Positions 33,872 to 43,377 are shown, numbered from the stretch's first letter. The stretch: 64,000 nt of DNA from Micromonospora sp. AMSO31t (GCF_008868175.1 NZ_WBKT01000009.1:16137-80136), one strand, 5' to 3'. Translations and numbers: made by a program. Notes: generated by a model from the sequence alone, not told the origin.

Positions 33872-34525
33872 ATGCGCGACGAGTTCCGGGCCGACCTGCA
33901 GATTGTCAGCCAGCTGCTGGTGGACATGGCCGAGGGGGTGCGGGCGGCCATGCGGCAGGCCACCCGGGGCCTGCTCACCGCGGACCGCTCCGCGTCCGAG
34001 ACGGTGATCGCGCGGGACGCCGAGATCGACGAGCTGTACCGGCACGTGGAGGAGCGGGTCTGCGACCTGCTGGCCCGGCAGGCGCCGGTCGCCTCCGACC
34101 TGCGCGCCATGATCACCGCCCTGCACGTGGCCGCCGACCTCGAGCGGATGGGCGACCTCGCCGACCACGTCGCCAAGACGGCGCTGCGCCGGCACCCCTC
34201 GCCGGCCGTGCCGGCCGAGCTGCGCCCGGTCTTCACCGACATGGCGGCCATCGCCGACCGGATGGCCGAGAAGATCGCCTCGGTGCTGGCGAAGCCCGAC
34301 GCCGACCTGGCCGCCGAGCTGGACCGCGACGACGACACCATGGACGACCTGCACAAGAGCCTCTTCGGCGTGCTGCTCGGCGACGACTGGCCGTACGGGG
34401 TGGAGACCGCGATCGACGCGACCCTGCTGGGCCGCTTCTACGAGCGCTTCGCCGACCACGCGGTGAACGCCGGCGAGCACGTGGTCTACCTGATCACCGG
34501 CGAGACGGCGTCCTCGGCGGGCTGA
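33872..34525 (+). CDS. phoU: Phosphate signalling protein PhoU
   Basis: A 217-residue all-helical protein with two PhoU repeats. Each has an acidic metal-binding motif (AADLERMGDLADHVAK; ERFADHAVNAGEHV). PhoU couples phosphate transporter state to the SenX3 kinase and keeps the regulon off when phosphate is ample. ATG 33872 has AGGAAGTG upstream; the longer frame to 33680 would cross the promoter and PHO box and is rejected. Confidence 0.92.
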   Translation: MRDEFRADLQIVSQLLVDMAEGVRAAMRQATRGLLTADRSASETVIARDAEIDELYRHVEERVCDLLARQAPVASDLRAMITALHVAADLERMGDLADHVAKTALRRHPSPAVPAELRPVFTDMAAIADRMAEKIASVLAKPDADLAAELDRDDDTMDDLHKSLFGVLLGDDWPYGVETAIDATLLGRFYERFADHAVNAGEHVVYLITGETASSAG

Positions 34526-34532
34526 GCCGGAC

Positions 34533-34570
34533 ACGACGAAGGCCCCCGGTCACCCGGGGGCCTTCGTCGT
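34533..34570. terminator. Bidirectional terminator between phoU and gpmA
   Basis: A perfect 17-bp stem (34533-34549 with 34554-34570) and TCAC loop, 7 nt after the phoU stop and 4 nt after the gpmA stop on the other strand. Confidence 0.9.
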
Positions 34571-34574
34571 CGGG

Positions 34575-35342
34575 TCAGCGGCCCTGGTTGGCGACCGCGG
34601 CGGCGGCTTCCTTGGCCGCGGCCGGGTCCAGGTAGGTCCCGCCGAGGACCTGCGGGCGCAGGTTCGTGTCCAGGTCGTAGCGCAGCGGGATGCCGGTGGG
34701 GATGTTCAGCTTGGCGATCGCCTCGTCGGAGATCTCGTCGAGGTGCTTGACCAGGGCGCGCAGCGAGTTGCCGTGCGCCGCCACCAGCACGGTCCGGCCG
34801 GCCAGGATGTCCGGCACGATCGAGTCGTACCAGTAGGGCAGCATCCGGTCGACGACGTCCTTGAGGCACTCCGTGCGCGGCATCAGCTCGGTGGGCAGCA
34901 GCGCGTAGCGGGGGTCGCCGACCTGCGACCACTCGTCGGCGTCGTCGATCGGCGGCGGCGGGGTGTCGTAGGACCGGCGCCAGAGCATGAACTGCTCCTC
35001 GCCGTACTCGTCCAGGGTCTGCTTCTTGTTCTTGCCCTGCAGGGCGCCGTAGTGGCGCTCGTTGAGCCGCCACGACCGGCGCACCGCGATCCAGTGCCGG
35101 TCGGCGGCGTTCAGCGCCAGCTCGGCGGTGCGGATCGCGCGGCGCATGACGCTCGTATGCACCACGTCGGGCAGCAGGTTGTGCTCGCGGAGCAGCTCAC
35201 CGCCGCGCCGCGCCTCGGTCTCGCCCTTGGCCGTCAGGTCGACGTCGACCCAGCCGGTGAAGAGGTTCTTGGCGTTCCAGTCGCTCTCGCCGTGCCGCAG
35301 CAGGACCAGCGTCCCGACGGTGGGCCCCTCGCTCGCAGTCAT
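34575..35342 (-). CDS. gpmA: 2,3-bisphosphoglycerate-dependent phosphoglycerate mutase
   Basis: A 255-residue glycolytic enzyme interconverting 3- and 2-phosphoglycerate. The catalytic motif [12 protein letters not shown] carries the phosphorylated His; [14 protein letters not shown] and [11 protein letters not shown] complete the active site. ATG 35342 is preferred to ATG 35351 because AGG then lies 8 nt upstream. The gpm-senX3-regX3 neighbourhood is the same as in mycobacteria. Confidence 0.95.
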   Translation of the reverse strand: MTASEGPTVGTLVLLRHGESDWNAKNLFTGWVDVDLTAKGETEARRGGELLREHNLLPDVVHTSVMRRAIRTAELALNAADRHWIAVRRSWRLNERHYGALQGKNKKQTLDEYGEEQFMLWRRSYDTPPPPIDDADEWSQVGDPRYALLPTELMPRTECLKDVVDRMLPYWYDSIVPDILAGRTVLVAAHGNSLRALVKHLDEISDEAIAKLNIPTGIPLRYDLDTNLRPQVLGGTYLDPAAAKEAAAAVANQGR

Positions 35343-35492
35343 GCGGATCATCCTGCCGTACCGCGTCGGCGGACACGCGGGGACGGGTCGTGACGACCGC
35401 CACGTGGAAAAGCTGATGACCGGCGTTCCGGGGCGGCACTAGGTTGTAAGGCGCTGAGGATAGCTCGGTCATTACCAATCGGGGGCGCGGGG

Positions 35493-36818
35493 ATGCGGAC
35501 GGTGCGGGGCTGGTTCCGGGACACGACAGGCGGGCTGCCGAGGACCTTCTGGTACCTCTGGACCGGCACCCTCATCAACCGGCTCGGCTCGTTCGTCCTG
35601 GTCTTCCTGGCCATCTACCTCACCCAGGAGCGCGACTTCTCCGCCTCGCAGGCCGGCCTGGTCATCGGGCTGTGGGGCGTCGGCGGCGCGGTCGGCACCA
35701 CGATCGGCGGCACCCTGACCGACCGGTGGGGACGCCGGCCCACCCTGCTCACGGCGCACCTCGGCGCGGCCACCATGATGGTGGCGCTCGGCCTGGCCCG
35801 GCCGCTCTGGGCGGTGGCGCTGGGCGCGCTGCTGCTCGGCACCTTCGCCGAGGCCGCCCGTCCCGCGTTCGGCGCCATGATGGTCGACGTGGTGCCGGAG
35901 AAGGACCGGCTGCGCGCCTTCTCGCTGAACTACTGGGCCATCAACCTGGGCTTCGCCTGCGCCGCGGTGCTGGCCGGCGTCGCCGCCCAGTCCGGCTACC
36001 TGCTGCTCTTCCTGGTCGACGCGGCGACCACGCTGGTCACCGCGCTGATCATCTTCACCCGGGTCGGTGAGACCCGGTCGGCGCACACCGGCCCGGTGAG
36101 CAAGGGTGCGGCCGCCCCCGCGGGCGCCCTGCGGACCATCCTCGGCGACCGGGTCTTCCTGGGCTTCGTGGCGCTCAACCTGTTCGGCGCGCTGGTCTTC
36201 CTCCAGCACATCTCGATGCTGCCGATCGCCATGGGCGACTCCGGGTTGAGCCCCGCGACCTACGGCTCGGTGATCGCGCTCAACGGGGTGCTGATCGTGG
36301 TCGGTCAGCTCTTCGTGCCCAAGCTGATCAGGGGCCGGAGCCGCTCGCACGTGCTGGCGCTCGCCGCGCTGGTCATGGGCGCCGGGTTCGGGCTCACCGC
36401 GTGGGCCGACACCGCCTGGCTCTACGGCCTGACCGTGCTGATCTGGACGGTCGGCGAGATGCTCAACTCGCCGTCCAACGCGACCCTCATCGCCGAACTG
36501 TCCCCCGCCGCGTTGCGCGGCCGCTACCAGGGGGCCTTCTCACTCTCCTGGCAGCTCGCTGGCGCGACCGCGCCGGTCCTCGGCGGCGTGGTGCGGGAGC
36601 ACGCCGGCAACACGACACTCTGGCTCGGCTGCGCCGTGATCGGCGCCGTGATGGCGGTGGCCCACCTGGTGTCCGGCCCCGCCCGGGAGCGGCGCGCGGC
36701 CCGGCTGCGCACCGCGGGCACCCCCGTCACGCCGGTCACCGTGGTCCGGAACCCGGTCCCGGGGGCGGCCGAGGCCGCCGCCACCGCACCGGCCGAACCG
36801 GTCCGCGCCGGCTCCTGA
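35493..36818 (+). CDS. MFS transporter (tandem paralogue 1)
   Basis: A 441-residue protein with about 12 helices and the MFS signature TDRWGRRPTLLTAHLGAA after helix 2. It begins RGWFRDTTGGLPRTFWYLWTG, closely matching the start of the second copy downstream. A Pro/Ala-rich tail of about 30 residues is specific to this copy. Members of this group are often drug or metabolite exporters; the substrate is not predictable. Confidence 0.88.
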   Translation: MRTVRGWFRDTTGGLPRTFWYLWTGTLINRLGSFVLVFLAIYLTQERDFSASQAGLVIGLWGVGGAVGTTIGGTLTDRWGRRPTLLTAHLGAATMMVALGLARPLWAVALGALLLGTFAEAARPAFGAMMVDVVPEKDRLRAFSLNYWAINLGFACAAVLAGVAAQSGYLLLFLVDAATTLVTALIIFTRVGETRSAHTGPVSKGAAAPAGALRTILGDRVFLGFVALNLFGALVFLQHISMLPIAMGDSGLSPATYGSVIALNGVLIVVGQLFVPKLIRGRSRSHVLALAALVMGAGFGLTAWADTAWLYGLTVLIWTVGEMLNSPSNATLIAELSPAALRGRYQGAFSLSWQLAGATAPVLGGVVREHAGNTTLWLGCAVIGAVMAVAHLVSGPARERRAARLRTAGTPVTPVTVVRNPVPGAAEAAATAPAEPVRAGS

Positions 36819-36922
36819 GGTACGCCATCCGGCGGTCGTGACCAGCGCCACCAGGCGAACGCCGGGACGGGCCACTACGGTCAGCAGGGCGGATCGGTTA
36901 ACAAACTTTCCCAGGAGGACGG

Positions 36923-38179
36923 GTGCGCGGCCTGCGGCGCTGGTGGGACGACACAGCCGGCGGGCTCCCCGCCGCCTTCTGGTACCTCTGGTCCGGGCTG
37001 CTCATCAACCGGGCCGGCGCCTTCGCCATGCTCTTCCTGTCGCTCTACCTGACGGCCGCGCGGGGCGCCTCGGCGTCGCTCGCCGGCCTGGTGGTCGGGG
37101 CGTACGGGGCCGGCGGCGCGGCCGGCACGCTGCTCGGCGGGGTGCTGGCCGACCGGTGGGGCCGGCGGTCCACCCTGCTCGCCGCCCACCTGGGCGCGGC
37201 CGGGCTGATGGTGGCGCTGGCGTTCAGCCGGCACCTGGCCGTCATCGCCGTGCTGGCCGCGCTGGTCGGGGTGGTGCACTCGATGCCCAGCCCGGCGTTC
37301 GTGGCCGCCATCGTGGACGTGGTGCCGGAGGCCCGCCGCTCCCGCGCGTTCAACCTGCAGTTCTGGGCGTTCAACCTGGGGATGGCGGTGGCCTCGCTGC
37401 TGGCCGGGGTGCTCGCCGAGGCGAGCTTCGTGGCGCTGTTCCTGGTCGACGCCGCGGCGACGCTGGCGGCCGCCGTGGTCATCGCGCTGAAGGTCCCGGA
37501 GACCCTCACCCGCCGCCCGGCGGTCACGGTGCGCGCGGTGGCGGGCCGGAGGCCCGGGCTGCACACCGCGCTGACCGACCGCACCTTCCTGACCTTCGTC
37601 GGGCTGACCTTCCTGCTGGCCGTGCTCACCATGCAGACCTCGACGATCATGCCGCTCGCGATGCGGGCCGACGGCCTGCGTCCCTCGGCGTACGGGCTCG
37701 TGGTGGCGCTCGGCGGTGCGCTGATCGTGGCCGGGCAGCTCTTCGTGCCCCGGCTCATCGAGCCCTTCCGGAAGTCGACAGTGCTGGCGGTCTCCACCGG
37801 GCTCATGGCGCTCGGCTTCGGGGCGCTGACCGTCGCCGACGGCCTGCCGCTCTACCTGGGCGCGGCGGTGGTGTGGACGGTGGGTCAGATGCTCGCCGCG
37901 CCGCCGAACGCGCAGATCAACGCGGATCTCGCGCCGCCCGAGCTGCGCGCCCGCTACCAGTCGGTGTTCTACCTGACCTTCCCGGCCGCGTCCTTCGTGG
38001 CGCCGGCGCTGGGCGGGCTCAGCCTCCAGCATCTGAATGAGCGGCACTGGCTGGTGGTGGGCGCCCTGGGCCTGGTCGCGGCGGCCGGTCATCTGCTGGC
38101 GGGGCCGCCCCGGGAACGCCGGGTCGCCGCGCTGCGGGCGGCGGCGGAACGGTCGGAGACGGTGTCGGCGGGGCGCTGA
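36923..38179 (+). CDS. MFS transporter (tandem paralogue 2)
   Basis: A 418-residue paralogue of the preceding gene, sharing the N-terminus (DDTAGGLPAAFWYLWSG), the signature ADRWGRRSTLLAAHLGAAG and the motif LIVAGQLFVPRLI in the middle loop. GTG 36923 has a strong AGGAGG 4 nt upstream. It is separated from the first copy by 104 nt that contain GGTTAACAAACTTTCCC, so it may also have its own promoter. A strong terminator follows. Confidence 0.88.
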   Translation: MRGLRRWWDDTAGGLPAAFWYLWSGLLINRAGAFAMLFLSLYLTAARGASASLAGLVVGAYGAGGAAGTLLGGVLADRWGRRSTLLAAHLGAAGLMVALAFSRHLAVIAVLAALVGVVHSMPSPAFVAAIVDVVPEARRSRAFNLQFWAFNLGMAVASLLAGVLAEASFVALFLVDAAATLAAAVVIALKVPETLTRRPAVTVRAVAGRRPGLHTALTDRTFLTFVGLTFLLAVLTMQTSTIMPLAMRADGLRPSAYGLVVALGGALIVAGQLFVPRLIEPFRKSTVLAVSTGLMALGFGALTVADGLPLYLGAAVVWTVGQMLAAPPNAQINADLAPPELRARYQSVFYLTFPAASFVAPALGGLSLQHLNERHWLVVGALGLVAAAGHLLAGPPRERRVAALRAAAERSETVSAGR

Positions 38180-38197
38180 CCCTCCCCGGAAACGGCT

Positions 38198-38235
38198 CGA
38201 GCGCCCACCACGACCCCCGTCGTGATGGGCGCTCG
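38198..38235 (+). terminator. Terminator after the MFS pair
   Basis: A 17-bp stem with one C-A mismatch (38198-38214 with 38219-38235) and CCCC loop, 19 nt after the stop. Confidence 0.85.
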
Positions 38236-38557
38236 CACCGTACGCCCGGCGGCGGCGGGCGACCCTCACCCCCGTAAGCGTCGCCCGCTCGCGCCGCCGG
38301 TTCCACGGATGGCACCGTCCCCCAACGGTGTGCTCCACCCGATCCTCGCACCTCGCTTGCGCGGATCTGATCGATCCGCCGCTCCCCCGAACGATTCCAA
38401 GCGTGGCGCGGTGCAATAAAGTTAGTTCGCCCGGATTCCGGATTCAACCCGGATCGCTGTCTTACCCGTCACAGCATCCGTGTCGGAAACCCGGCTGTCC
38501 CTGCTCCGGTCTCTCCCTGGCCAACAAGCGAATCCCCGTCGGCCATTCCCCTAAACC
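38236..38557. other. Intergenic region downstream of the H1-like gene
   Basis: A 322-nt stretch without a supported gene, AT-richer near 38400-38530. It contains a 7-bp inverted repeat GCGGATC-TGATC-GATCCGC at 38361-38379. No clear terminator for the H1-like gene was found. Confidence 0.4.
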
Positions 38558-39637
38558 TCAGCCGTCCTCGCGATTCGGGTTCTCGGTCCGGAAGAAGTTG
38601 CTCTGCCGGCCGTCCCGCATCTGCTCCTGGTAGATCAGGTTCAGGCCGCGCAGGTCGAACGTCCGGAACCAGTCGTCCCAGCTCACCTCGCGGATTCGGC
38701 TGCTCTCCCGGTATCCGGGGATGTTGAACGTCAGCACGCCGGGTCGGTCGCCGCGCTCGGTGCCGGCGATCGTGGCCGGCTTGGCGTTGCGGGCCCGGGC
38801 CCAACGCTGGATGACCTCGTGGTTGGTCGTCACCAGGCTCCGCCCCGGACGCTCGGGGCGATCGTCCAGGGACATGATCTGCTGGGACGAACTCACCGAC
38901 CGGGACGCCGACCGCCCGCTCCGGATCTGGGTGGTCGTTGCGGCCGTACCCCGTGCCAGGGCCGGCCCGGCCGCGGCGGGCGCCTTCTTCGCGGGCGCCG
39001 CCCTGGCAGCCGTCTTCCTCGCCGGGGCCGCCTTCGCGCGGGTGCCCGCCGCCTTCCTCGCGGGCGCCGCCTTCGCGCGGGCGCCCGCCGCCTTCTTCGC
39101 CGGGGCCGCCTTCGCGCGGGCGCCCGCCGCCTTCTTCGCCGGGGCCGCCTTCGCCCGGGTGCCCGCCGCCTTCCGCGCCGGGGCCGCCTTCGCCCGGGTG
39201 CCCGCCGCCTTCCGCGCCGGTGCGGCCTTCGCCCGGGTGCCCGCGGCCTTCCGCGCCGGGGCCGCCTTCGCGCGGGCGCCGGTGGCCTTCACGGCCGGTG
39301 TGGCCTTGGCCCGCGACGGCGCGGTCCGGCGCGCCGCGGTCGTCTTCTTGGCCGCGGCCGTCTTCTTCGTCGCGGACGGCCGGCCGGCCGGGCCGGTGCT
39401 CTTCCGGGCCGCCCCGCCCTGTTCGGATCGCAGCGTCCGGACCATGGTCTTCACCAGGTCCGGCTTGCGCATGGCGGAGATCCCGGAGACCCCGCGCCGG
39501 CGCAGCTGACCGCGGATGTCGTCGACCTTCATCCGGGAGATCTCGGATTCGTTGATGCCCGGGGTGTTCGCGGTCTGGTTGCCGGGCTTGCGTTTGGTCG
39601 CAGTCGTGCCGCGACTTGAGCTGTTCCGCTGAGCCAT
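38558..39637 (-). CDS. Histone H1-like DNA-binding protein with Rho_N/SAP-like and branching-enzyme-like end domains
   Basis: A 359-residue very basic protein with three parts. Residues about 30-75 (SRMKVDDIRGQLRRRGVSG, RKPDLVKTMVRTL) resemble SAP or Rho N-terminal domains. Residues about 80-245 are Lys/Ala/Pro-rich with seven 13-residue units (RAKAAPARKAAGT and variants) like histone H1 tails. The last 85 residues (NHEVIQRWARARNAKPATI, WDDWFRTFDLRGLNLIYQE) match a small domain often mislabelled as 1,4-alpha-glucan branching enzyme. ATG 39637 has AGGAG 8 nt upstream. It is probably a nucleoid protein. Confidence 0.82.
   Translation of the reverse strand: MAQRNSSSRGTTATKRKPGNQTANTPGINESEISRMKVDDIRGQLRRRGVSGISAMRKPDLVKTMVRTLRSEQGGAARKSTGPAGRPSATKKTAAAKKTTAARRTAPSRAKATPAVKATGARAKAAPARKAAGTRAKAAPARKAAGTRAKAAPARKAAGTRAKAAPAKKAAGARAKAAPAKKAAGARAKAAPARKAAGTRAKAAPARKTAARAAPAKKAPAAAGPALARGTAATTTQIRSGRSASRSVSSSQQIMSLDDRPERPGRSLVTTNHEVIQRWARARNAKPATIAGTERGDRPGVLTFNIPGYRESSRIREVSWDDWFRTFDLRGLNLIYQEQMRDGRQSNFFRTENPNREDG
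39020..39303. repeat. Seven 39-bp tandem repeats inside the H1-like gene
   Basis: The string CCTTCG recurs at 39031, 39070, 39109, 39148, 39187, 39226 and 39265, exactly 39 nt apart, encoding the 13-residue Lys/Ala units. Copy number is likely to vary between strains. Confidence 0.85.
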
Positions 39638-39685
39638 GGGACACGCTCCTCGACAGTCCGTCCTCGGCACGCGGTGGGTCCCAAG

Positions 39686-39707
39686 TGCCGCACCGCGCGG
39701 TGCGGCA
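39686..39707. terminator. Perfect 22-bp palindrome after the YbjN gene
   Basis: TGCCGCACCGC is followed directly by its reverse complement, 6 nt downstream of the YbjN stop (minus strand). As RNA it would form a stem of about 9 bp with a small loop. Confidence 0.6.
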
Positions 39708-39713
39708 TACCCG

Positions 39714-40247
39714 TCAGGACGGGTCCGAACCTCCGGCGGCCGAGCCGGCGGGGGCCGAGGGTTCGAAGAGGTGGGCGAACGCGGCCAGGTTGGCCGTGGA
39801 CTCGCCCCGCTTGACCCGCCACTCCCACTCCCGGCGGATGGCGGTGCCGAAGCCGATCTCCAGCATGCTGTCGAAGGACTCGTCGGCGTAGGTCAGCACC
39901 GCCCCGAGCAGGCGGTCCAGCTCGTCCTCGTCGACCCCGGACAGGTTGACCCGCCCGGTCAGGTAGACGTCGCCGACCGCGTCGATGGAGAAGGACACCC
40001 CGTACATCCGGGCGTTGCGCTGGAGCAGCCAGGCCCACAGCTCCTCCCGGCGCTCGTCGGGCTGGCGCATCACGAACGCCTCGACCCGCAGCGCGTGCTC
40101 GCCGACGATGAGGTTGCAGATCGTCTTGAGCTTGTGCGTGCCCGGCAGGGTGACCGCGTACGACGTCTCGCCGGTGGACTCCCACTCCAGCTCGCGCTCG
40201 GCGCAGACGGCCTCGATCAGCGCGGCGACCTCACTCCTGCGGCTCAT
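39714..40247 (-). CDS. YbjN-domain protein (Rv0487-like)
   Basis: A 177-residue protein with one YbjN domain (type III secretion chaperone-like fold): YAVTLPGTHKLKTICNLIVG, VEAFVMRQPDE, RNARMYGVSFSIDAVGDVYLTGRV. The function is unknown; the family is conserved beside mshA in actinobacteria. ATG 40247 has TAGAGT 7 nt upstream and only a poor ribosome binding site. A Ser/Ala-rich tail ends the protein. Confidence 0.85.
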   Translation of the reverse strand: MSRRSEVAALIEAVCAERELEWESTGETSYAVTLPGTHKLKTICNLIVGEHALRVEAFVMRQPDERREELWAWLLQRNARMYGVSFSIDAVGDVYLTGRVNLSGVDEDELDRLLGAVLTYADESFDSMLEIGFGTAIRREWEWRVKRGESTANLAAFAHLFEPSAPAGSAAGGSDPS

Positions 40248-40260
40248 CGCACCCACTCTA
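40248..40260 (-). promoter_or_regulatory. Leaderless -10 box for the YbjN gene
   Basis: TAGAGT (40255-40260, minus) lies 7 nt from ATG 40247. Confidence 0.45.
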
Positions 40261-40294
40261 CGGCCGAGCACCGGAGGCCGCCGGCCGGCGGCGC

Positions 40295-41656
40295 TCACCA
40301 GGAACAGGTGAGGGCGGGGTCGCCGAGCCGGCCGGCCAGCCGGACCCGGTGCTCGGCGATCGCCTCGCCGTAGACGGCGAGGAGGCTGGAAGCCGTGCGG
40401 TTCCAGGAGAAGTCGCGGGAGTGCCGTTGCGCGCCCCGGGCCAGGGTGGCCCGGCGCAGCCGATCGGGCAGCAGGCGGGCCAGCGTACGGGCCCAGTCGA
40501 CCGGATCGTGGCCGTCGATGAGGACGCCGCTGACGCCGTCCCGGACGGCGGTGACCAGCCCGCCCACGGCGGCGGCCAGCACCGGCGTGCCGCAGGCCTG
40601 GGCCTCCAGCGCGACCAGCCCGAACGACTCGTTGTGCGAGGGCACCGCGACCAGGTCGGCCGCGCGGTAGAGGGCCGGCAGGTCGTCGCCGGTCTGCGGC
40701 GGGAGGAACCGCACCCGGTCGGCCACGCCGAGCGAGCCGGCCAGCTCGATGAGGGCGGTGGGCCGGTCCAGCCCCGTGCCGCTCGGGCCGCCGCAGATCA
40801 CCACGGTCACCTCGTCGGCGAGGGCGGGCTCCCGCTCGCGCAGCGCGGCGACCGCCCGGATCAGCACGTCGGGGGCCTTGAGCGGCTGGATCCGGCCGAC
40901 GAAGGCCACCACGTAGCCGCCGGTCGGCAGGCCGAGGCGGCGGCGGGCCGCCAGCATGGCCGCGTCCCGGTCGCCGGGAGCCGGGCGGAAGCGGTCCAGG
41001 TCCACGCCGGGCTCCACGACGGCCACCCGGGCCGGCTCGGCGTCGTACCGGTCGATGAGGTCGCGGGCCTCGACCCCGGTGTTGGCGACCAGCCGGTCGG
41101 ACTCGGCGACCACCTGCTCCTCGCCGATGACCCGCGCCTTGGGCTCGGGCCGGTCCCCGGCGGCGAGCTGGGCGTTCTTGACCTTGGCCAGGGTGTGCGC
41201 CGTGTGCACCAGCGGCACGCCCCAGCGCTCCTTGGCCAGCCAGCCCACCTGGCCGGAGAGCCAGTAGTGCGAGTGGATCAGGTCGTAGTGGCCCGGCGGG
41301 CGGGCCGCCTCGGCGCGGAGCACACCGGCCGTGAAGGCGCAGAGCTGGCCGGGCAGCTCCTCCTTGGTGAGCCCCTCCAGGGGACCGGCCGTGACGTGCC
41401 GGACGCTCACCCCGGGCGCCATCTCGACCACCGGCGGCAGGTCGCCGGAGGTGGCCCGGGTGAAGATCTCCACCTCGACGTCGGCCTCGGCCAGCCGCCG
41501 GGCGACCTCCAGGATGTAGACGTTCATGCCGCCGGCGTCGCCCGTGCCGGGCTGGTGCAGCGGCGAGGTGTGCACGGAGAGGGTGGCGATGCGGCGCGGC
41601 CGAGGCCACGGCAGGGCACCTCGCTGACGACCGACACCGGTGTGCACATCCGCCAC
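40295..41656 (-). CDS. mshA: D-inositol-3-phosphate glycosyltransferase MshA (mycothiol biosynthesis)
   Basis: A 453-residue GT4 glycosyltransferase that joins UDP-GlcNAc to inositol-3-phosphate, the first step of mycothiol synthesis. Family marks are [21 protein letters not shown] with the GGMN loop, [21 protein letters not shown] and the nucleotide-binding [20 protein letters not shown] 41656 is preferred over GTG 41674 and the open frame to 41713 because AGAGGGAG lies 5 nt upstream. Confidence 0.95.
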   Translation of the reverse strand: MADVHTGVGRQRGALPWPRPRRIATLSVHTSPLHQPGTGDAGGMNVYILEVARRLAEADVEVEIFTRATSGDLPPVVEMAPGVSVRHVTAGPLEGLTKEELPGQLCAFTAGVLRAEAARPPGHYDLIHSHYWLSGQVGWLAKERWGVPLVHTAHTLAKVKNAQLAAGDRPEPKARVIGEEQVVAESDRLVANTGVEARDLIDRYDAEPARVAVVEPGVDLDRFRPAPGDRDAAMLAARRRLGLPTGGYVVAFVGRIQPLKAPDVLIRAVAALREREPALADEVTVVICGGPSGTGLDRPTALIELAGSLGVADRVRFLPPQTGDDLPALYRAADLVAVPSHNESFGLVALEAQACGTPVLAAAVGGLVTAVRDGVSGVLIDGHDPVDWARTLARLLPDRLRRATLARGAQRHSRDFSWNRTASSLLAVYGEAIAEHRVRLAGRLGDPALTCSW

Positions 41657-41827
41657 GTCCGCTCCCTCTGTCACGGTTGATGCCGTCCCGCACGACCGGC
41701 GCTCTTCGGTCAACCTCCGCGCCGGATGTCATCTTCCCCATCGGGCTTCGGAAATGCGTCGCGGCGGGTCCCGGGCGTGACGGACCTCATCACCGCGCCG
41801 GGTGGGCCGGCGGGTGAGAATGACCGG

Positions 41828-42592
41828 ATGACCTCAGTCGCCATCGTCACCGGGGCGTCCAGCGGGATCGGCGCGGCCACCGCCCGCCGGCTGGCCGCCG
41901 AAGGTTTCCACGTGCTCGCCGCCGCGCGGCGTACCGACCGGCTGGCCGGCCTGGTCGCCGAGATCGAGGCGGCCGGCGGCGCGGCCACCGCGGTGGAGTG
42001 CGACGTGACCTCGGACGGGTCGGTCGCCGGTCTCGCCGCCGCGGCCGCCGACGCGCCCGGCCCGGTGACCCTGCTGGTGAACAACGCCGGTGGGGCGCGC
42101 GGCCTCGACCCGGTGGAGTCCGCCGACGTCGGCGACTGGCAGTGGATGTACGACGTCAACGTGCTCGGCACGCTCCGGGTCACCAAGGCGCTGCTGCCCG
42201 CGCTGGAGTCCTCCGGCGCCGGCACGGTCGTGATCGTCAGCTCCACCGCCGGCCGCGTCGTCTACGAGGGCGGCGGCGGTTACACGGCGGCCAAGCACGC
42301 GCAGACGGCGATGGCCGGCACGCTGCGGCTGGAGCTGTGCGGCCGGCCGGTCCGGGTGATCGAGATCGACCCGGGCATGGTGAAGACCGAGGAGTTCGGC
42401 CTGGTCCGCTTCGACGGCGACGCCGACCGGGCCGCCGCCGTCTACGCGGGGGTGGCCGAACCGCTGGTCGCCGAGGACGTGGCCGACTGCGTCGCCTGGT
42501 GCGCCACGCGTCCGCACCACGTCAACATCGACCAGCTCGTGGTCCGCCCGCTGGCCCAGGCCGCGCAGCACAAGGTGCACCGGACCTCCTGA
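41828..42592 (+). CDS. Short-chain dehydrogenase/reductase (Rv0484c-like)
   Basis: A 254-residue classical SDR with the cofactor motif TGASSGIGAA, an Arg-rich NADP-type loop (AARRTDRL), NNAGG, the catalytic Ser (IVSSTAG) and Y-T-A-A-K. An acidic residue is missing after strand 2, which favours NADPH. It overlaps the methyltransferase-like gene by 1 nt (TGATG). GAGAAT 6 nt before ATG 41828 is a weak leaderless box. The substrate is unknown. Confidence 0.88.
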   Translation: MTSVAIVTGASSGIGAATARRLAAEGFHVLAAARRTDRLAGLVAEIEAAGGAATAVECDVTSDGSVAGLAAAAADAPGPVTLLVNNAGGARGLDPVESADVGDWQWMYDVNVLGTLRVTKALLPALESSGAGTVVIVSSTAGRVVYEGGGGYTAAKHAQTAMAGTLRLELCGRPVRVIEIDPGMVKTEEFGLVRFDGDADRAAAVYAGVAEPLVAEDVADCVAWCATRPHHVNIDQLVVRPLAQAAQHKVHRTS

Positions 42593-43377
42593 TGGTCCGG
42601 CCGCTCGGGGTCGTCACCCGGGGCACGACGAATCCGAACCGGCTCCGGCGGGTCGACAACTGGATCGCCGCGACCTGCGGCGACGCGCTGCGCGCCGCCG
42701 CCGACCCCCTCGTGGTCGACCTGGGCTACGGCGCCACCCCGGTGACCGCCGTCGAGCTGCGGGCCCGGCTCGCCGCCGCCGTCCGCGCCGACGTCCGGGT
42801 GGTCGGGCTGGAGATCGATCCGGTACGCGTGGCCGCCGCCCAGCCGGCCGCCGAACCGCCCGGGCTCACCTTCGCCCGGGGCGGCTTCGAGCTGGCCGGG
42901 CTGCGTCCCGCCCTGGTGCGCGCGTTCAACGTGCTGCGCCAGTACGACGAGGGCGAGGTGGCTGACGCCTGGCGTACGGTCACGGGGCGACTCGCCCCGG
43001 GTGGGCTGCTGGTCGAGGGCACCTGCGACGAGCTGGGGCGGCTCGGCGCCTGGGTGCTGCTCGACGCCACCGGCCCGCGCACGCTGACCCTGGCCGCGAA
43101 GCTCACCACCCTGGAGAGCCCGGCCCAGCTCGCCGAGCGGCTGCCCAAGGCGCTCATCCACCGCAACATCCCCGGCGAACCGATCCACGACCTGCTCCAG
43201 GCCCTGGAGAGCGCCTGGCACGCCACCGCCGGCTACGCACCCTTCGGTCCCCGCGACCGCTGGACGAGGACGGTGGCCGCCGTGAAGGCGGCCGGCTGGC
43301 CCGTCCTGGACCGCCCCCGCCGCTGGCGCCGGGGCGAACTGACGATCCCCTGGCCGGCGATCGCCCCCGCGGGCTAG
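42592..43377 (+). CDS. Class I SAM-dependent methyltransferase-like protein
   Basis: A 261-residue protein. LVVDLGYGATPVTAVELRARL fits motif I of Rossmann methyltransferases, RVVGLEIDPVRVAAA the ribose-binding acidic loop, and RLAPGGLLVEGTCDE a motif III-like region. The C-terminal half shows no further motif. It is coupled to the SDR gene and shares a CTAG stop with the convergent murB gene. The acceptor is unknown; it may be a degenerate or specialised enzyme. Confidence 0.72.
   Translation: MVRPLGVVTRGTTNPNRLRRVDNWIAATCGDALRAAADPLVVDLGYGATPVTAVELRARLAAAVRADVRVVGLEIDPVRVAAAQPAAEPPGLTFARGGFELAGLRPALVRAFNVLRQYDEGEVADAWRTVTGRLAPGGLLVEGTCDELGRLGAWVLLDATGPRTLTLAAKLTTLESPAQLAERLPKALIHRNIPGEPIHDLLQALESAWHATAGYAPFGPRDRWTRTVAAVKAAGWPVLDRPRRWRRGELTIPWPAIAPAG

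Noticed and set aside
39020..39303. CRISPR-like array
   Set aside because: The periodic 39-nt units have no spacers and are coding repeats.
38721..39509. Plus-strand ORF with periodic Ala/Phe-rich repeats
   Set aside because: Mirror image of the 39-bp Lys/Ala repeat of the H1-like gene; the minus-strand protein has real end domains.
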